A DNA stretch of 64,000 nt, taken from Lachnospiraceae bacterium (GTDB lineage Bacteria; Bacillota; Clostridia; Lachnospirales; Lachnospiraceae). Positions 35,417-43,345 of the stretch are shown here, piece by piece; position 1 is the first letter of the stretch, and the number at the start of each line of letters is the position of its first letter. Both the position numbers and the translations under genes were made by a program. The stretch lies in assembly GCA_015258065.1 (NCBI GenBank), contig JABZIZ010000010.1, positions 1-64,000 on the forward strand. The letters run 5' to 3'. The notes beneath the pieces are model-generated. The model was given only the letters and a program-made list of their open reading frames with translations. It was not told the origin of the DNA and made no database searches.

Positions 35417-36489
35417 CCAAAGAAAAAGATCCCTATTTGGAAGAGGATTTACGAGAGATCGTGGCAGAGAATGAAATCGACTGGGAGGCTCTTGCAGGGT
35501 GTTCCGTGCTGGTAACGGGCTCGACCGGGCTCATCGGTTCCCTTCTGGTGAAGGCGCTTTGCATGGCAAATCAGACGCTTACTTTCTGCAAAGAAAAGCC
35601 GATTCGTGTGGTTGCTTTGATTCGGAGCAGAAAGAAGGCAGAAGAGGTTTTCGGACCGCTGTATACGGAAGAGGTATTTTCCTGTGTGGTAGCGGATCTG
35701 ATGCAGGAAGAGTTTGCGGTAGAAGGAGAAGTGGATTACATCCTGCATGCGGCTGCGCAGACAGCCTCAAAGGAAATGGTGGAACACCCGGTCGAAACCA
35801 TCCGGACCGCAGTGAAGGGCACCGAGCATCTCCTTGCACTTGCCGCAAAAAAAAAGGTTCGCGGCATGGTCTACCTTTCTTCCATGGAAGTGTATGGAAG
35901 CTTCCTGGACGGAAGAAGGGTGATCGAGGAAATGAGCGGCTATGTCGATCCGCTTGCGGTCAGAAGCAATTATCCGCTTGCCAAAAGACTGTGTGAGAAT
36001 CTCTGTGTGGCATATCATCAGGAGTATGGAGTTCCTGTTCGTATCGCAAGGCTTGCACAAACGTTTGGAGCGGGGGTACTGCCTACGGATCACCGTGTAT
36101 TTGCCCAGTTTGCAAGAAGTGTCATGGAAAAGAAGGATATTGTGCTTCATACGCGCGGGCAGTCGGAAGGAAACTACTGCTATACGGCAGATACCGTCAG
36201 GGCACTGTTGATGCTTTTGACGAAGGGAAAGTCCGGAGAAGCCTATAATATTGCCAACGAAGAAATGCACCGAAAAATCGCGGATTTGGCGGAGTTTGCG
36301 GCAGGGACACTGGCAGAGGGGAGAATTCGTGTCGTTTACGAAATTCCGGAGGGAAATTCCTTCGGTTATGCGGCAGATACCAGGATGTGTCTGGACGCAT
36401 CCAGGATGCGGGAGCTTTCGTGGGAACCGAAGCACGGATTAGAAGATTCCTTCAGGAGACTGATCGCTTCTTTGGCGGTTAGAGGTTGA
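35413..36489 (+). CDS. Extended short-chain dehydrogenase (NAD-dependent epimerase/dehydratase)
   Basis: 358 residues. Rossmann motif VLVTGSTGLIG near residue 34-44, HAAAQTAS, YLSSMEVYG and the catalytic YPLAK (Tyr-x3-Lys). The C-terminal half binds the sugar nucleotide. It is closest in style to UDP-glucuronate decarboxylase or dTDP-glucose dehydratase relatives, but the substrate is not readable. The first ~30 residues (KDPYLEEDLREIVAENEI) are an extra leader. It is the last gene of the operon and could reduce or modify the polyol or sugar activated by the TarI-like enzyme. Confidence 0.88.
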   Translation: MTKEKDPYLEEDLREIVAENEIDWEALAGCSVLVTGSTGLIGSLLVKALCMANQTLTFCKEKPIRVVALIRSRKKAEEVFGPLYTEEVFSCVVADLMQEEFAVEGEVDYILHAAAQTASKEMVEHPVETIRTAVKGTEHLLALAAKKKVRGMVYLSSMEVYGSFLDGRRVIEEMSGYVDPLAVRSNYPLAKRLCENLCVAYHQEYGVPVRIARLAQTFGAGVLPTDHRVFAQFARSVMEKKDIVLHTRGQSEGNYCYTADTVRALLMLLTKGKSGEAYNIANEEMHRKIADLAEFAAGTLAEGRIRVVYEIPEGNSFGYAADTRMCLDASRMRELSWEPKHGLEDSFRRLIASLAVRG

Positions 36490-36551
36490 ACTGGAGGGAT
36501 AAGCCATGTATACTGTGAATGGCAGTAGAGATAGAGAGGGCAGAGATTAGA

Positions 36552-37052
36552 ATGGGAGAGATGATTTACCGGCTTTTTGCGCCGAACCTGATTGTTGTTT
36601 GTGTCGATGAGCGGAAAGGAAATGACTGTGCCGGAAAGTTCTGGCAACAGTATGAGAAGCGGTCCTGCCCGTTCCAGACCATTGGCGATCTTTTTTTTCA
36701 GATGGAAGACCTGTTTGATGACTGGAATTTCCCGCAGAGTTCCAACAGACCCAGAACTTTTGCCGAGGAAACCGGAATGGAAGAAGCGGAACTGGCCGGG
36801 AAGAGGACGACGAGAATTAAGAGAGGCAAGAGAGTGGATCTCTCCGATCTGCATGACCAAAAGGGGAAGCTTGCCACCTTTGTGATTCAGGTACAGTACA
36901 GACAGAATTCCAGCTGGCAGGGACAGGTGATCTGGGTGGAGGAGAACCGCAAGGAGCATTTCAGAAGTGCACTGGAACTCATGAAGCTGATGGATAACGC
37001 ACTGGAAGAGAGGATGAGGCAGAAAGAAGCTGCACAGTCCAGCGTTTCATAA
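36552..37052 (+). CDS. Conserved hypothetical protein
   Basis: 166 residues from ATG 36552 (an in-frame ATG at 36519 would add 11 residues). I do not recognise a named family. It is cytosolic by composition: an alpha/beta N-terminal part (YRLFAPNLIVVCVDERK), a Cys pair spaced far apart, FQTIGDLFFQMEDLFDDWNFP, a basic patch KRTTRIKRGKRVDL, then a beta segment FVIQVQYRQNSSWQG and a Gln/Glu-rich C-terminal helix. The clean end at a terminator and separate spacing indicate a monocistronic gene. Confidence 0.7.
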   Translation: MGEMIYRLFAPNLIVVCVDERKGNDCAGKFWQQYEKRSCPFQTIGDLFFQMEDLFDDWNFPQSSNRPRTFAEETGMEEAELAGKRTTRIKRGKRVDLSDLHDQKGKLATFVIQVQYRQNSSWQGQVIWVEENRKEHFRSALELMKLMDNALEERMRQKEAAQSSVS

Positions 37053-37067
37053 GGAAGGTCCAAGCTT

Positions 37068-37099
37068 GCGCCGGAAGAGATTGGTCTTTCGGCGCTTTT
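37068..37099 (+). terminator. Intrinsic terminator after the hypothetical gene
   Basis: GCGCCGGAAGA pairs with TCTTTCGGCGC around a 6-nt loop (one G-T pair), then TTTTG. Confidence 0.75.
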
Positions 37100-37181
37100 G
37101 TTATATGGGGATAGGAGTGTCAGGCGCTTGCAGCACTCTCACGACAGGATACGGGAATTTTCAAAAAGGGCGGAGGCGTTT

Positions 37182-38114
37182 ATGATCGAACATCATGCGG
37201 AATTTGAAGAGAAGATCGGTGAAATCGTGAATCTGATTCTTTGTGACTATGAAAAGGGACGGGACATTGATCAGATGGATGTCTTTGCACAGCCGGATAA
37301 GGCACAGGTGACCAATCTTGTCCAGAAACTGATGATTGTCGTCTTTCCGGGCTATTACAGGGAAAAGGTCTATCGGTCTTTTAACGACAATAACCGGTTG
37401 ACCATGATCATGGAGGATGTGCTCTATAACCTGCGGAAGCAGATCTTTTTGGCTCTGCGGTATCAGGAAGATTTTGCGCAGGCGACCGAAATAGAAATGC
37501 AGAGGCATGCAGAGGAAGTTTGCACGAAGTTTTTTCAGAAAATACCGAAGATCAGAGAGTTTATCAATACGGATATTCAGGCGACCTTTGACGGAGACCC
37601 GGCGTCTCTCAGCAAGGCGGAGATTGTGCTCTGCTATCCGGGGCTTTTTGCCACGAGCGTCAACCGGTTGGCTCATGAGCTGTATTTATTAAACGTCCCG
37701 CTCATTCCCAGAATGATGACGGAATATGCCCATGGCCTTACAGGAATCGACATCAATCCGGGAGCAAAGATTGGCAAATATTTTATGATCGATCATGGGA
37801 CCGGAGTAGTAATCGGCGAAACAGCGGAGATCGGCTGCCATGTCAAGGTCTATCAGGGGGTGACCATTGGAGCCCTCTCAACTAGAGAAGGACAGGAATT
37901 GAGGGGAAGGAAGCGGCATCCCACGATTCATGACAATGTCACCATCTATTCCGGCGCATCCATTCTGGGAGGAGAAACCGTGATCGGCCGTGATGCGGTG
38001 ATCGGGGGAAATGTCTTTATCACTTCTTCCATTAAGCCGGGAACCAGAGTCAGTGTGAAAAACCAGGAGCTGGTTTACCGAAACGACGATGAAGCCTGTT
38101 TCCGCTGTGACTAA
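37182..38114 (+). CDS. cysE: Serine O-acetyltransferase (EpsC-type CysE)
   Basis: 310 residues from ATG 37182, behind GGCGGAGG with a 5-nt gap; a TTG far upstream at 37098 lies in the preceding terminator and is rejected. A long helical N-terminal region is followed by a left-handed beta-helix of hexapeptide repeats with DHGTGVVIGETAEIG and QGVTIGALS, the CysE/EpsC signature containing the catalytic Asp-His pair. It acetylates serine for cysteine synthesis. The longer EpsC form is usual in Clostridia. No cysK is adjacent. Confidence 0.94.
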   Translation: MIEHHAEFEEKIGEIVNLILCDYEKGRDIDQMDVFAQPDKAQVTNLVQKLMIVVFPGYYREKVYRSFNDNNRLTMIMEDVLYNLRKQIFLALRYQEDFAQATEIEMQRHAEEVCTKFFQKIPKIREFINTDIQATFDGDPASLSKAEIVLCYPGLFATSVNRLAHELYLLNVPLIPRMMTEYAHGLTGIDINPGAKIGKYFMIDHGTGVVIGETAEIGCHVKVYQGVTIGALSTREGQELRGRKRHPTIHDNVTIYSGASILGGETVIGRDAVIGGNVFITSSIKPGTRVSVKNQELVYRNDDEACFRCD

Positions 38115-38132
38115 GAGAAGCGGAAGTCTTTT
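38100..38132 (+). terminator. Possible terminator of cysE
   Basis: TTCCGCT/AGCGGAA with a 12-nt loop, followed by GTCTTTT. It overlaps the cysE stop codon and lies between two convergent genes. Confidence 0.5.
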
Positions 38133-38865
38133 ACTGCCAGCCGCCGTCAATCGACAGGATTTGACCGGTCAGGTAGGAGGGCGCATGCATCAGCTGATGG
38201 ATGACCTGGGCCACCTCTTTTGCAGTACCGAAGCGACCGGAGGGGATTTCTTCCTGCAGCGTGGACAGTTCTTCCGGTGAAAGGAGATTCCGGTTCATAT
38301 CGGTGTCGATGACGCCGGGGGCAATGGCGTTGACGGCAATGCCGGAGGGCGCAAGTTCCTTTGCCAGTGCCCTGGTAAAAGCGTTGACCCCTCCCTTGGA
38401 GGCGGAATAAGCGACTTCACAGGAGGCGCCGACACTTCCGAAAACGGAAGAGAGGTTGATGATTTTGGCATTTTCCGCCTGAAGCAATAGCGGAATGGCA
38501 AATTTACACGCATAGAAGACGGCGTCCAGATTGGTATGCATTAGCTGTGTCCATTCTTCGATCGTCATCTCCTGCAGAGGACCGCTCCACGTGATTCCTG
38601 CGTTGTTGATGAGCACATCCAGCCTCTTGATCTGCGAAAACAGTTGTTCGACGGCCAGGGGGTCGCCCATATCACAGAGAATGGGTTGGCAAAAGATGCC
38701 GTACCGCCTGGACAGTTCTTCCGCCCATGCTTCCAATTCGTGATAATGGGTCTTTCCGGTGAGGTACAGGTGAGTGCCTTCCTGCGCCAGGAGAAGAGCG
38801 GCGGCTTTTCCGATTCCCCTGGAAGCGCCCGTGATAAGAACGAAACGGTTTTGTGACTGCGTCAT
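38131..38865 (-). CDS. FabG-like short-chain dehydrogenase/reductase
   Basis: 244 residues. Classical SDR: cofactor loop TGASRGIG near residue 12-19, NNAGI, the catalytic Ser region NLSSVFGSVG, YSASK, and the C-terminal TGQILSIDGGW. It resembles 3-oxoacyl-ACP reductase FabG, but it is alone rather than in a fab cluster, so another ketone substrate is possible. Minus strand, convergent with cysE. Its promoter must lie in the repeat-containing spacer shared with trxB. Confidence 0.9.
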   Translation of the reverse strand: MTQSQNRFVLITGASRGIGKAAALLLAQEGTHLYLTGKTHYHELEAWAEELSRRYGIFCQPILCDMGDPLAVEQLFSQIKRLDVLINNAGITWSGPLQEMTIEEWTQLMHTNLDAVFYACKFAIPLLLQAENAKIINLSSVFGSVGASCEVAYSASKGGVNAFTRALAKELAPSGIAVNAIAPGVIDTDMNRNLLSPEELSTLQEEIPSGRFGTAKEVAQVIHQLMHAPSYLTGQILSIDGGWQ

Positions 38866-38879
38866 ATTTCTCCTTTTTT

Positions 38880-38960
38880 TGACATGATACGATTCTGTTT
38901 CTTTACAAGATACAATTCTTTTTTACAGGATACGATTTTTTTTACAGGATAAGATGGTTC
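38880..38960. repeat. Degenerate tandem repeats, four GATAC-anchored copies
   Basis: GATAC or GATAA anchors occur at 38886, 38909, 38929 and 38948 (periods 23, 20 and 19), each preceded by ACA and followed by a T-rich stretch, roughly ACAGGATACGATTTTTTT. The divergent spacer between the SDR gene and trxB is largely made of this array. Confidence 0.65.
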
Positions 38961-39000
38961 TTCCACTTTTCCATCTTAGTATAACAGGAGGTACAAGGAT

Positions 39001-39921
39001 ATGTATGATATGTTAATTATCGGTTCGGGCCCGGCCGGAATGTCCGCAGCGGTATATGGAAAACGGGCGGGTCTGAATCTGGTGGTTTTAGAAAAAAATC
39101 CTGTCAGCGGAGGACAGATTATCGATACCTACGAGGTGGATAACTATCTGGGGCTTCCCGGCATCAACGGGTTTGATCTGGCGCAGAAATTCAGAGAGCA
39201 TGTAGACAGACTGGGAGCGGAGGTCCAGGACGGGGAAGTCACTTCCATCGAAAAGAGGGACGGCGGCTATCTGGTAAAGACAGCTGAGACCTCTTATGAA
39301 ACGAAAACCATTGTTTATGCAGCAGGTGCCACTCATGCCAGGTTGGGCGTTCCGGGAGAGGAGAAGTTAGCCGGTCGTGGCGTTTCCTACTGCGCTACCT
39401 GCGACGGCGCTTTTTTTAAAAACAAGACGGCAGTGGTCGTCGGTGGCGGAGATGTGGCGGTGGAAGATGCGATCTTCCTTGCCCGTATCTGTAAGGAGGT
39501 CTATCTGGTTCACCGCAGACATGAACTTCGGGCGACGAAGGTTCTGCAGGACGAGCTGTTTTCGCTCAAGAATGTGACGCCGGTTTGGGACAGTGTCGTA
39601 GAGGAGATCGAAGGAGAGGACCTCGTCACTGCAGTCAGAGTCAAAAACAGAAGCACCGGCGAGGAAAGAGAACTGTCTACCAACGCCTGTTTTGTAGCGG
39701 TCGGCATTCGCCCTTCGACGGAGCTTTTAGACGGTTTGGTAAGGAGAAATGAGGCAGGCTACGTGGAAGCAGATGAAGTAGGCAGAACCGCTGCAGAGGG
39801 AATCTTCGTGGCAGGAGACGCCAGAAAAAAGCGTTTGCGGCAAATCGTCACCGCAGTGGCGGACGGCGCTGTCGCTGTAACCGCAGCGGATGATTATCTG
39901 ACCGAGAATCACCTGAGATGA
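39001..39921 (+). CDS. trxB: Thioredoxin reductase
   Basis: 306 residues behind AGGAGG at 38987-38992. FAD-binding GSGPAGMSAAVYG at the N-terminus, redox-active CATC at 131-134 (Cys131, Cys134), NADPH-side GGGDVAVEDA, and GIFVAGDAR near the C-terminus. It keeps thioredoxin reduced with NADPH. It overlaps the next gene by 4 bp. The first strand and length are typical. Confidence 0.96.
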   Translation: MYDMLIIGSGPAGMSAAVYGKRAGLNLVVLEKNPVSGGQIIDTYEVDNYLGLPGINGFDLAQKFREHVDRLGAEVQDGEVTSIEKRDGGYLVKTAETSYETKTIVYAAGATHARLGVPGEEKLAGRGVSYCATCDGAFFKNKTAVVVGGGDVAVEDAIFLARICKEVYLVHRRHELRATKVLQDELFSLKNVTPVWDSVVEEIEGEDLVTAVRVKNRSTGEERELSTNACFVAVGIRPSTELLDGLVRRNEAGYVEADEVGRTAAEGIFVAGDARKKRLRQIVTAVADGAVAVTAADDYLTENHLR

Positions 39922-41630
39922 ATCTGCCCTTCTATCTGGAACTCAATGACGATGTGCTGATACAGGCGCTTTCTTCCGGAGCTTTTACCGGAGTCCCGGA
40001 AACACATAATATCCAGATGCTGTTTCCGGGAAGTCTCCTTCTGTCTCTTCTGTACCGCCTGGCGGGAGGGATTCCGTGGTACGGGCTTCTCCTTCTTTCT
40101 TTGCAGGCACTCTGCGTTCTGCTGGTTCTTGGGCAGGTTTTTTTTCGCATCCGGAAAGGTTCCGACAGAGTGGCGGCGATGATTCTTGCAAGCGGTCTTT
40201 TTCTGACCGCCCTCTACCCGCATTTTCTGTTCTTGACCTATACCTTTACGGCGGGGATGTTGAGCGCTACAGCGGTGCTTTTGATCCTGAATGACGGGGA
40301 TGGGACGGGCACCCGGAGAGAGAAGTGGAAGGCGGCGAAGGCAGAGCCAAACAACCGCCAGCTTGCGATCATTCTGGTGGTGCTTGCGTTCTGTCTGCGT
40401 TCTGAACTCCTTCTTCTGACCTTCCCTTTCGTGCTCCTTGCCTTTCTTTTTCGAGTGGATCGGTTTCGCAGGGAAAACGGGACCGGAAAAGGCTTCCTGC
40501 TCTACGGTCGCATTCTTCTCTGGATGATGGGGCTGATGGCGGTTTGCTTTCTCTCAGACCAGATCGCATACAGCAGAAAGGACTGGAGAGAATTTCGTGC
40601 CCTGTTCGATGCCCGTACCAGGCTTTACGATTTTGAACGGATTCCTTCCTATCAGGAAAATCGAAATTTTTATCAGACAATCGGTCTGGCGGAGACAGAC
40701 GTCACACTTTTGCAAAATTATAATTTTGCGCTGGACCCGAAGATCGATGCGGAAAAGATGAGACTGGTGGCGGAAGAGGCGAACAGGATGGAAGCAAAAA
40801 TGCACCCGCCTGCTTCCCGCCTGAAAAAGGCGGTTTCCATTTATGTCTGGCGCCTGCACCATTTTGTTCTTCCTGTAAGCTTTCGCGACAGCAATACGGA
40901 TATGCCCTACCTTGCGATCGTTCTCCTCTTGTATCTCCTGGTCTTTCTGATCATGCATCGTACGGGGGTTCTTTGGAAGTTAGTCCTGCTCTTTCTTTGC
41001 CGCAGTACCCTCTGGACCTATATGATCTACAACGGAAGAATCATGAACCGGGTGATGCATTCTCTTTTATTGGTGGAGCTGTTCTTTCTAATCGGCATGG
41101 TGCTTCCGGAGTTGGGAAAAGAGTGGGATGTAGGGAAAAAAAGACTTTCCGTGGCGGGCTTTATCGTGCTGGTGGCTGCTTCCCTCCTGTTTGTCCCCAG
41201 GCAGATGCGGAATGCGTCCGGGGAGGTGAGGAAGAGAGAAGAGTTCAACCGACCTTATGAAAAGATGCTGGCGTCCTTAGAGCAGAACAAGGGATTTACC
41301 TTTATCGACGTTTACAGTTCGGTCGATTATACGGTGAAGGCGCTGGGAAAACAGTCCCTGCTGAAACCGACCAGAGAAACCCTCGCAGGAGGATGGGCAG
41401 CAAAGAGCCCGCTCTATGAGAAAAAGCTGCGACATTTCGGGATACGAAATATGGAAGAAGGACTGTTGCAGGAGAACGTCACCTTTCTGGCGGAGAAGGA
41501 AGAAGACTTGAACTGGTTGACCGATTATTACAGAGATAGAAAGGAAAATGTGACATTGCAGAAACAAAAGCAGCTGGCAGGCAGGTGGATTCTCTGGAAA
41601 TTGAAAAGAGTTGAACGGGATATCAGATAA
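39918..41630 (+). CDS. Polytopic membrane protein, GT-C-like candidate
   Basis: 570 residues with about ten hydrophobic helices between residues 25 and 440 and a soluble C-terminal part after residue ~450. The opening carries NDDVL followed by SSGAFTGVPETH, which resembles the first-loop acidic motif of GT-C-type glycosyltransferases (an acidic pair followed by an SG-TG-P element). In those enzymes a helix normally precedes the motif; here it sits at residues 10-25 with no helix before it, so the N-terminus may be truncated or the start may differ. It overlaps trxB by 4 bp (ATGA) and ends at a strong terminator. Function is inferred only from motif and topology. Confidence 0.6.
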   Translation: MNLPFYLELNDDVLIQALSSGAFTGVPETHNIQMLFPGSLLLSLLYRLAGGIPWYGLLLLSLQALCVLLVLGQVFFRIRKGSDRVAAMILASGLFLTALYPHFLFLTYTFTAGMLSATAVLLILNDGDGTGTRREKWKAAKAEPNNRQLAIILVVLAFCLRSELLLLTFPFVLLAFLFRVDRFRRENGTGKGFLLYGRILLWMMGLMAVCFLSDQIAYSRKDWREFRALFDARTRLYDFERIPSYQENRNFYQTIGLAETDVTLLQNYNFALDPKIDAEKMRLVAEEANRMEAKMHPPASRLKKAVSIYVWRLHHFVLPVSFRDSNTDMPYLAIVLLLYLLVFLIMHRTGVLWKLVLLFLCRSTLWTYMIYNGRIMNRVMHSLLLVELFFLIGMVLPELGKEWDVGKKRLSVAGFIVLVAASLLFVPRQMRNASGEVRKREEFNRPYEKMLASLEQNKGFTFIDVYSSVDYTVKALGKQSLLKPTRETLAGGWAAKSPLYEKKLRHFGIRNMEEGLLQENVTFLAEKEEDLNWLTDYYRDRKENVTLQKQKQLAGRWILWKLKRVERDIR

Positions 41631-41634
41631 GCGA

Positions 41635-41667
41635 ACGGGTACCACGAAGGTACCCGTCTTTATTTTT
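41635..41667 (+). terminator. Intrinsic terminator of trxB operon
   Basis: Perfect 9-bp stem ACGGGTACC/GGTACCCGT with a 5-nt loop (41635-41657), then a T-rich tract to about 41667. Confidence 0.88.
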
Positions 41668-41765
41668 GTGATTTCGGGCAAATCGAATCATAGGAAGGAA
41701 GATACATTATGAGAAATGTATAAAACTCTAAAAATACAATAGTATAAATTGTTCAACATTTAAAC

Positions 41766-41850
41766 TTGTTACAGGTTTGTAATAAATTCTTGACAGAAGG
41801 AGCCCCTTGTAGTATATTTGTAAGCAGTGTTAATATTTTTGTAACAAACC
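41766..41850 (+). promoter_or_regulatory. Promoter of the NlpC/P60 gene with flanking inverted repeats
   Basis: TTGACA (41790-41795), a 17-bp spacer and TATATT (41813-41818) form a near-consensus sigma-A promoter, predicted start about 41825. TTGTTACA (41766-41773) and GGTTTGT (41774-41780) upstream are matched in reverse by TGTAACAA (41840-41847) and ACAAACC (41844-41850) downstream. The arms bracket the promoter, so they could bind a regulator or loop the DNA. Promoter certain, repeat role inferred. Confidence 0.8.
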
Positions 41851-41885
41851 AGTGTCTTTCAAGTGCACGGTTAGGAGATGAGATT

Positions 41886-43181
41886 TTGAAAAAGAGAAAA
41901 AGTAAGTTCATTCCGATCACCGGTTCCATCGTATGTTCTACCGCAATCGGCTTGCTTTCCGTCTTTCCATCCTATGCAGGAAATGTTTCTTCGGTACTTC
42001 CGTCAGCGGGACTTGATTATGCCATTTCTTCCAGTCAGGTTTCCCTTTCTTCTTTACAGAATCATGTAGCTTCCTCTCTTGTCGTCAGCAATGGATCCAT
42101 GACGGCAGGTGTGGCATCCGTTGTCAAGAGCACGGCGAAGAATATTGCAGAAACCAGTATGCTGGATGCGGATATTCTGAATGATCTGGAGGCCAAGACA
42201 GACGAAGAGAATTTCGAGAATCTGGTCATCGCCAAGGTGAATGACTATGTTCATGTACGAAAAGAGCCGAACACCGACTCGGAATCGGTCGGAAAGCTCT
42301 ATAATCATTCGGTCGGTACTTTCCTGGAAGAGAAGGACGGCTGGTATAAGATCAAGTCCGGTTCTGTGACAGGATATGTGAAGGCGGAATACTGTGTTAC
42401 AGGGAAAGATGCCGTTGAGCTGGCGCCCAAGGTGGGTACCCGTATTGCAACCGTTACGACGACAACGCTTAAGGTACGCTCCGGTGCAAGTCAGGATGCC
42501 GATGTCATTGGACTGGTTCCGATCGAAGAGGAACTGGTAGTCAAGGATGAGCAGGAAGGCTGGGTCAAGGTCGATATCGAAGAGGGACAGGGTTATGTCT
42601 CCAATGATTATGTCAAGCTCTCCACTGAATTTGTAGAAGCGGAGTCCAAGGCGGAAGAAGAGGCTCGTCTGGCGAAAGAAAAGGCGGAGCAGGAAGCGGC
42701 GATCAAGGCTGCCATGGCGGAAGCCAGAAGAAGCAGACAGGAGAGCCAGAAACAGGCAAGAGGAGGAAAGGGCAAGACATCGTCCGGTTCCGGTAAATCT
42801 TATCGTCCTGCGGAAAGCTACACCACCGCTTCCAGCGGAATGGGAAATGCGGTCAAGGATTATGCGCTTCAGTTTGTAGGCAATCCTTATGTATATGGCG
42901 GCACCAGCTTGACGAACGGAACGGACTGCTCCGGTTTTGTCATGAGTGTTTATAAGAACTTCGGTGTGAGCCTGCCGCACTCTTCGGCAGGAGACAGAAG
43001 TGTTGGCGCAGCAGTAGACGGACTGGCGAATGCGCAGCCCGGTGACCTTGTATGCTATTCCGGTCACGTGGCACTCTATATCGGAGGCGGACAGATCGTA
43101 CATGCATCCACTTCCAGAACCGGTATTATCGTATCCAATGCCAATTATCGGACACCTCTTAGCGTCAGAAGAGTTTTCTAA
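41886..43181 (+). CDS. Secreted SH3-domain NlpC/P60 peptidoglycan hydrolase
   Basis: 431 residues from TTG 41886, 8 nt after AGGAG at 41873-41877. This start gives a clean signal peptide (MKKRKSKFIP then a hydrophobic core, cleavage near SYAGN at about residue 33), whereas earlier in-frame codons extend into the promoter region. Two bacterial SH3 domains follow (VNDYVHVRKEP... and TTTTLKVRSGAS...), then a charged Glu/Ala-rich helical linker (~residues 257-300), then NlpC/P60 with Cys348 in TDCSGF, His394 in GHVALYI and His406 in IVHAST. It cleaves the stem-peptide cross-links of peptidoglycan and probably serves daughter-cell separation. Monocistronic. Confidence 0.94.
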   Translation: MKKRKSKFIPITGSIVCSTAIGLLSVFPSYAGNVSSVLPSAGLDYAISSSQVSLSSLQNHVASSLVVSNGSMTAGVASVVKSTAKNIAETSMLDADILNDLEAKTDEENFENLVIAKVNDYVHVRKEPNTDSESVGKLYNHSVGTFLEEKDGWYKIKSGSVTGYVKAEYCVTGKDAVELAPKVGTRIATVTTTTLKVRSGASQDADVIGLVPIEEELVVKDEQEGWVKVDIEEGQGYVSNDYVKLSTEFVEAESKAEEEARLAKEKAEQEAAIKAAMAEARRSRQESQKQARGGKGKTSSGSGKSYRPAESYTTASSGMGNAVKDYALQFVGNPYVYGGTSLTNGTDCSGFVMSVYKNFGVSLPHSSAGDRSVGAAVDGLANAQPGDLVCYSGHVALYIGGGQIVHASTSRTGIIVSNANYRTPLSVRRVF

Positions 43182-43211
43182 GCTCTTGACCATATACCAA
43201 CATCCACTGGC

Positions 43212-43248
43212 AAAAGAGAACCAGATTGATTCTGATTCTCTTTTTTTT
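43212..43248 (+). terminator. Intrinsic terminator of the NlpC/P60 gene
   Basis: AAAGAGAA..CAGA pairs with TCTG..TTCTCTTT, followed by T8. Confidence 0.85.
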
Positions 43249-43301
43249 ACTCGCAAAACGGAGGGCGTGTGAGGGGATGTACTTTTGATATCGGTAACGT
43301 G

Positions 43302-43307
43302 TATAAT
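43302..43307 (+). promoter_or_regulatory. Candidate -10 of the hpf promoter
   Basis: A perfect TATAAT, 38 bp before the hpf start, with no clear -35 at normal spacing. A stress sigma factor could explain the missing -35, but nothing in the sequence proves it. Confidence 0.4.
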
Positions 43308-43345
43308 AAAAGTAGCTGTAAAAAACAGAAAACGGAGGTGCGCCA

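Noticed and set aside
36506..36550. A 14-codon reading frame, MYTVNGSRDREGRD, after the TGGAGG-like site at 36490
   Set aside because: It could be a leader peptide, but there is no amino-acid bias or downstream hairpin to support one, and the site may serve the next gene.
37098..37181. TTG start for cysE at 37098
   Set aside because: It lies in the upstream terminator, and the ATG at 37182 has a good ribosome-binding site and gives the usual length.
38980..38985. TATAAC as -10 of trxB
   Set aside because: The start would lie at the ribosome-binding site, and no -35 is recognisable.
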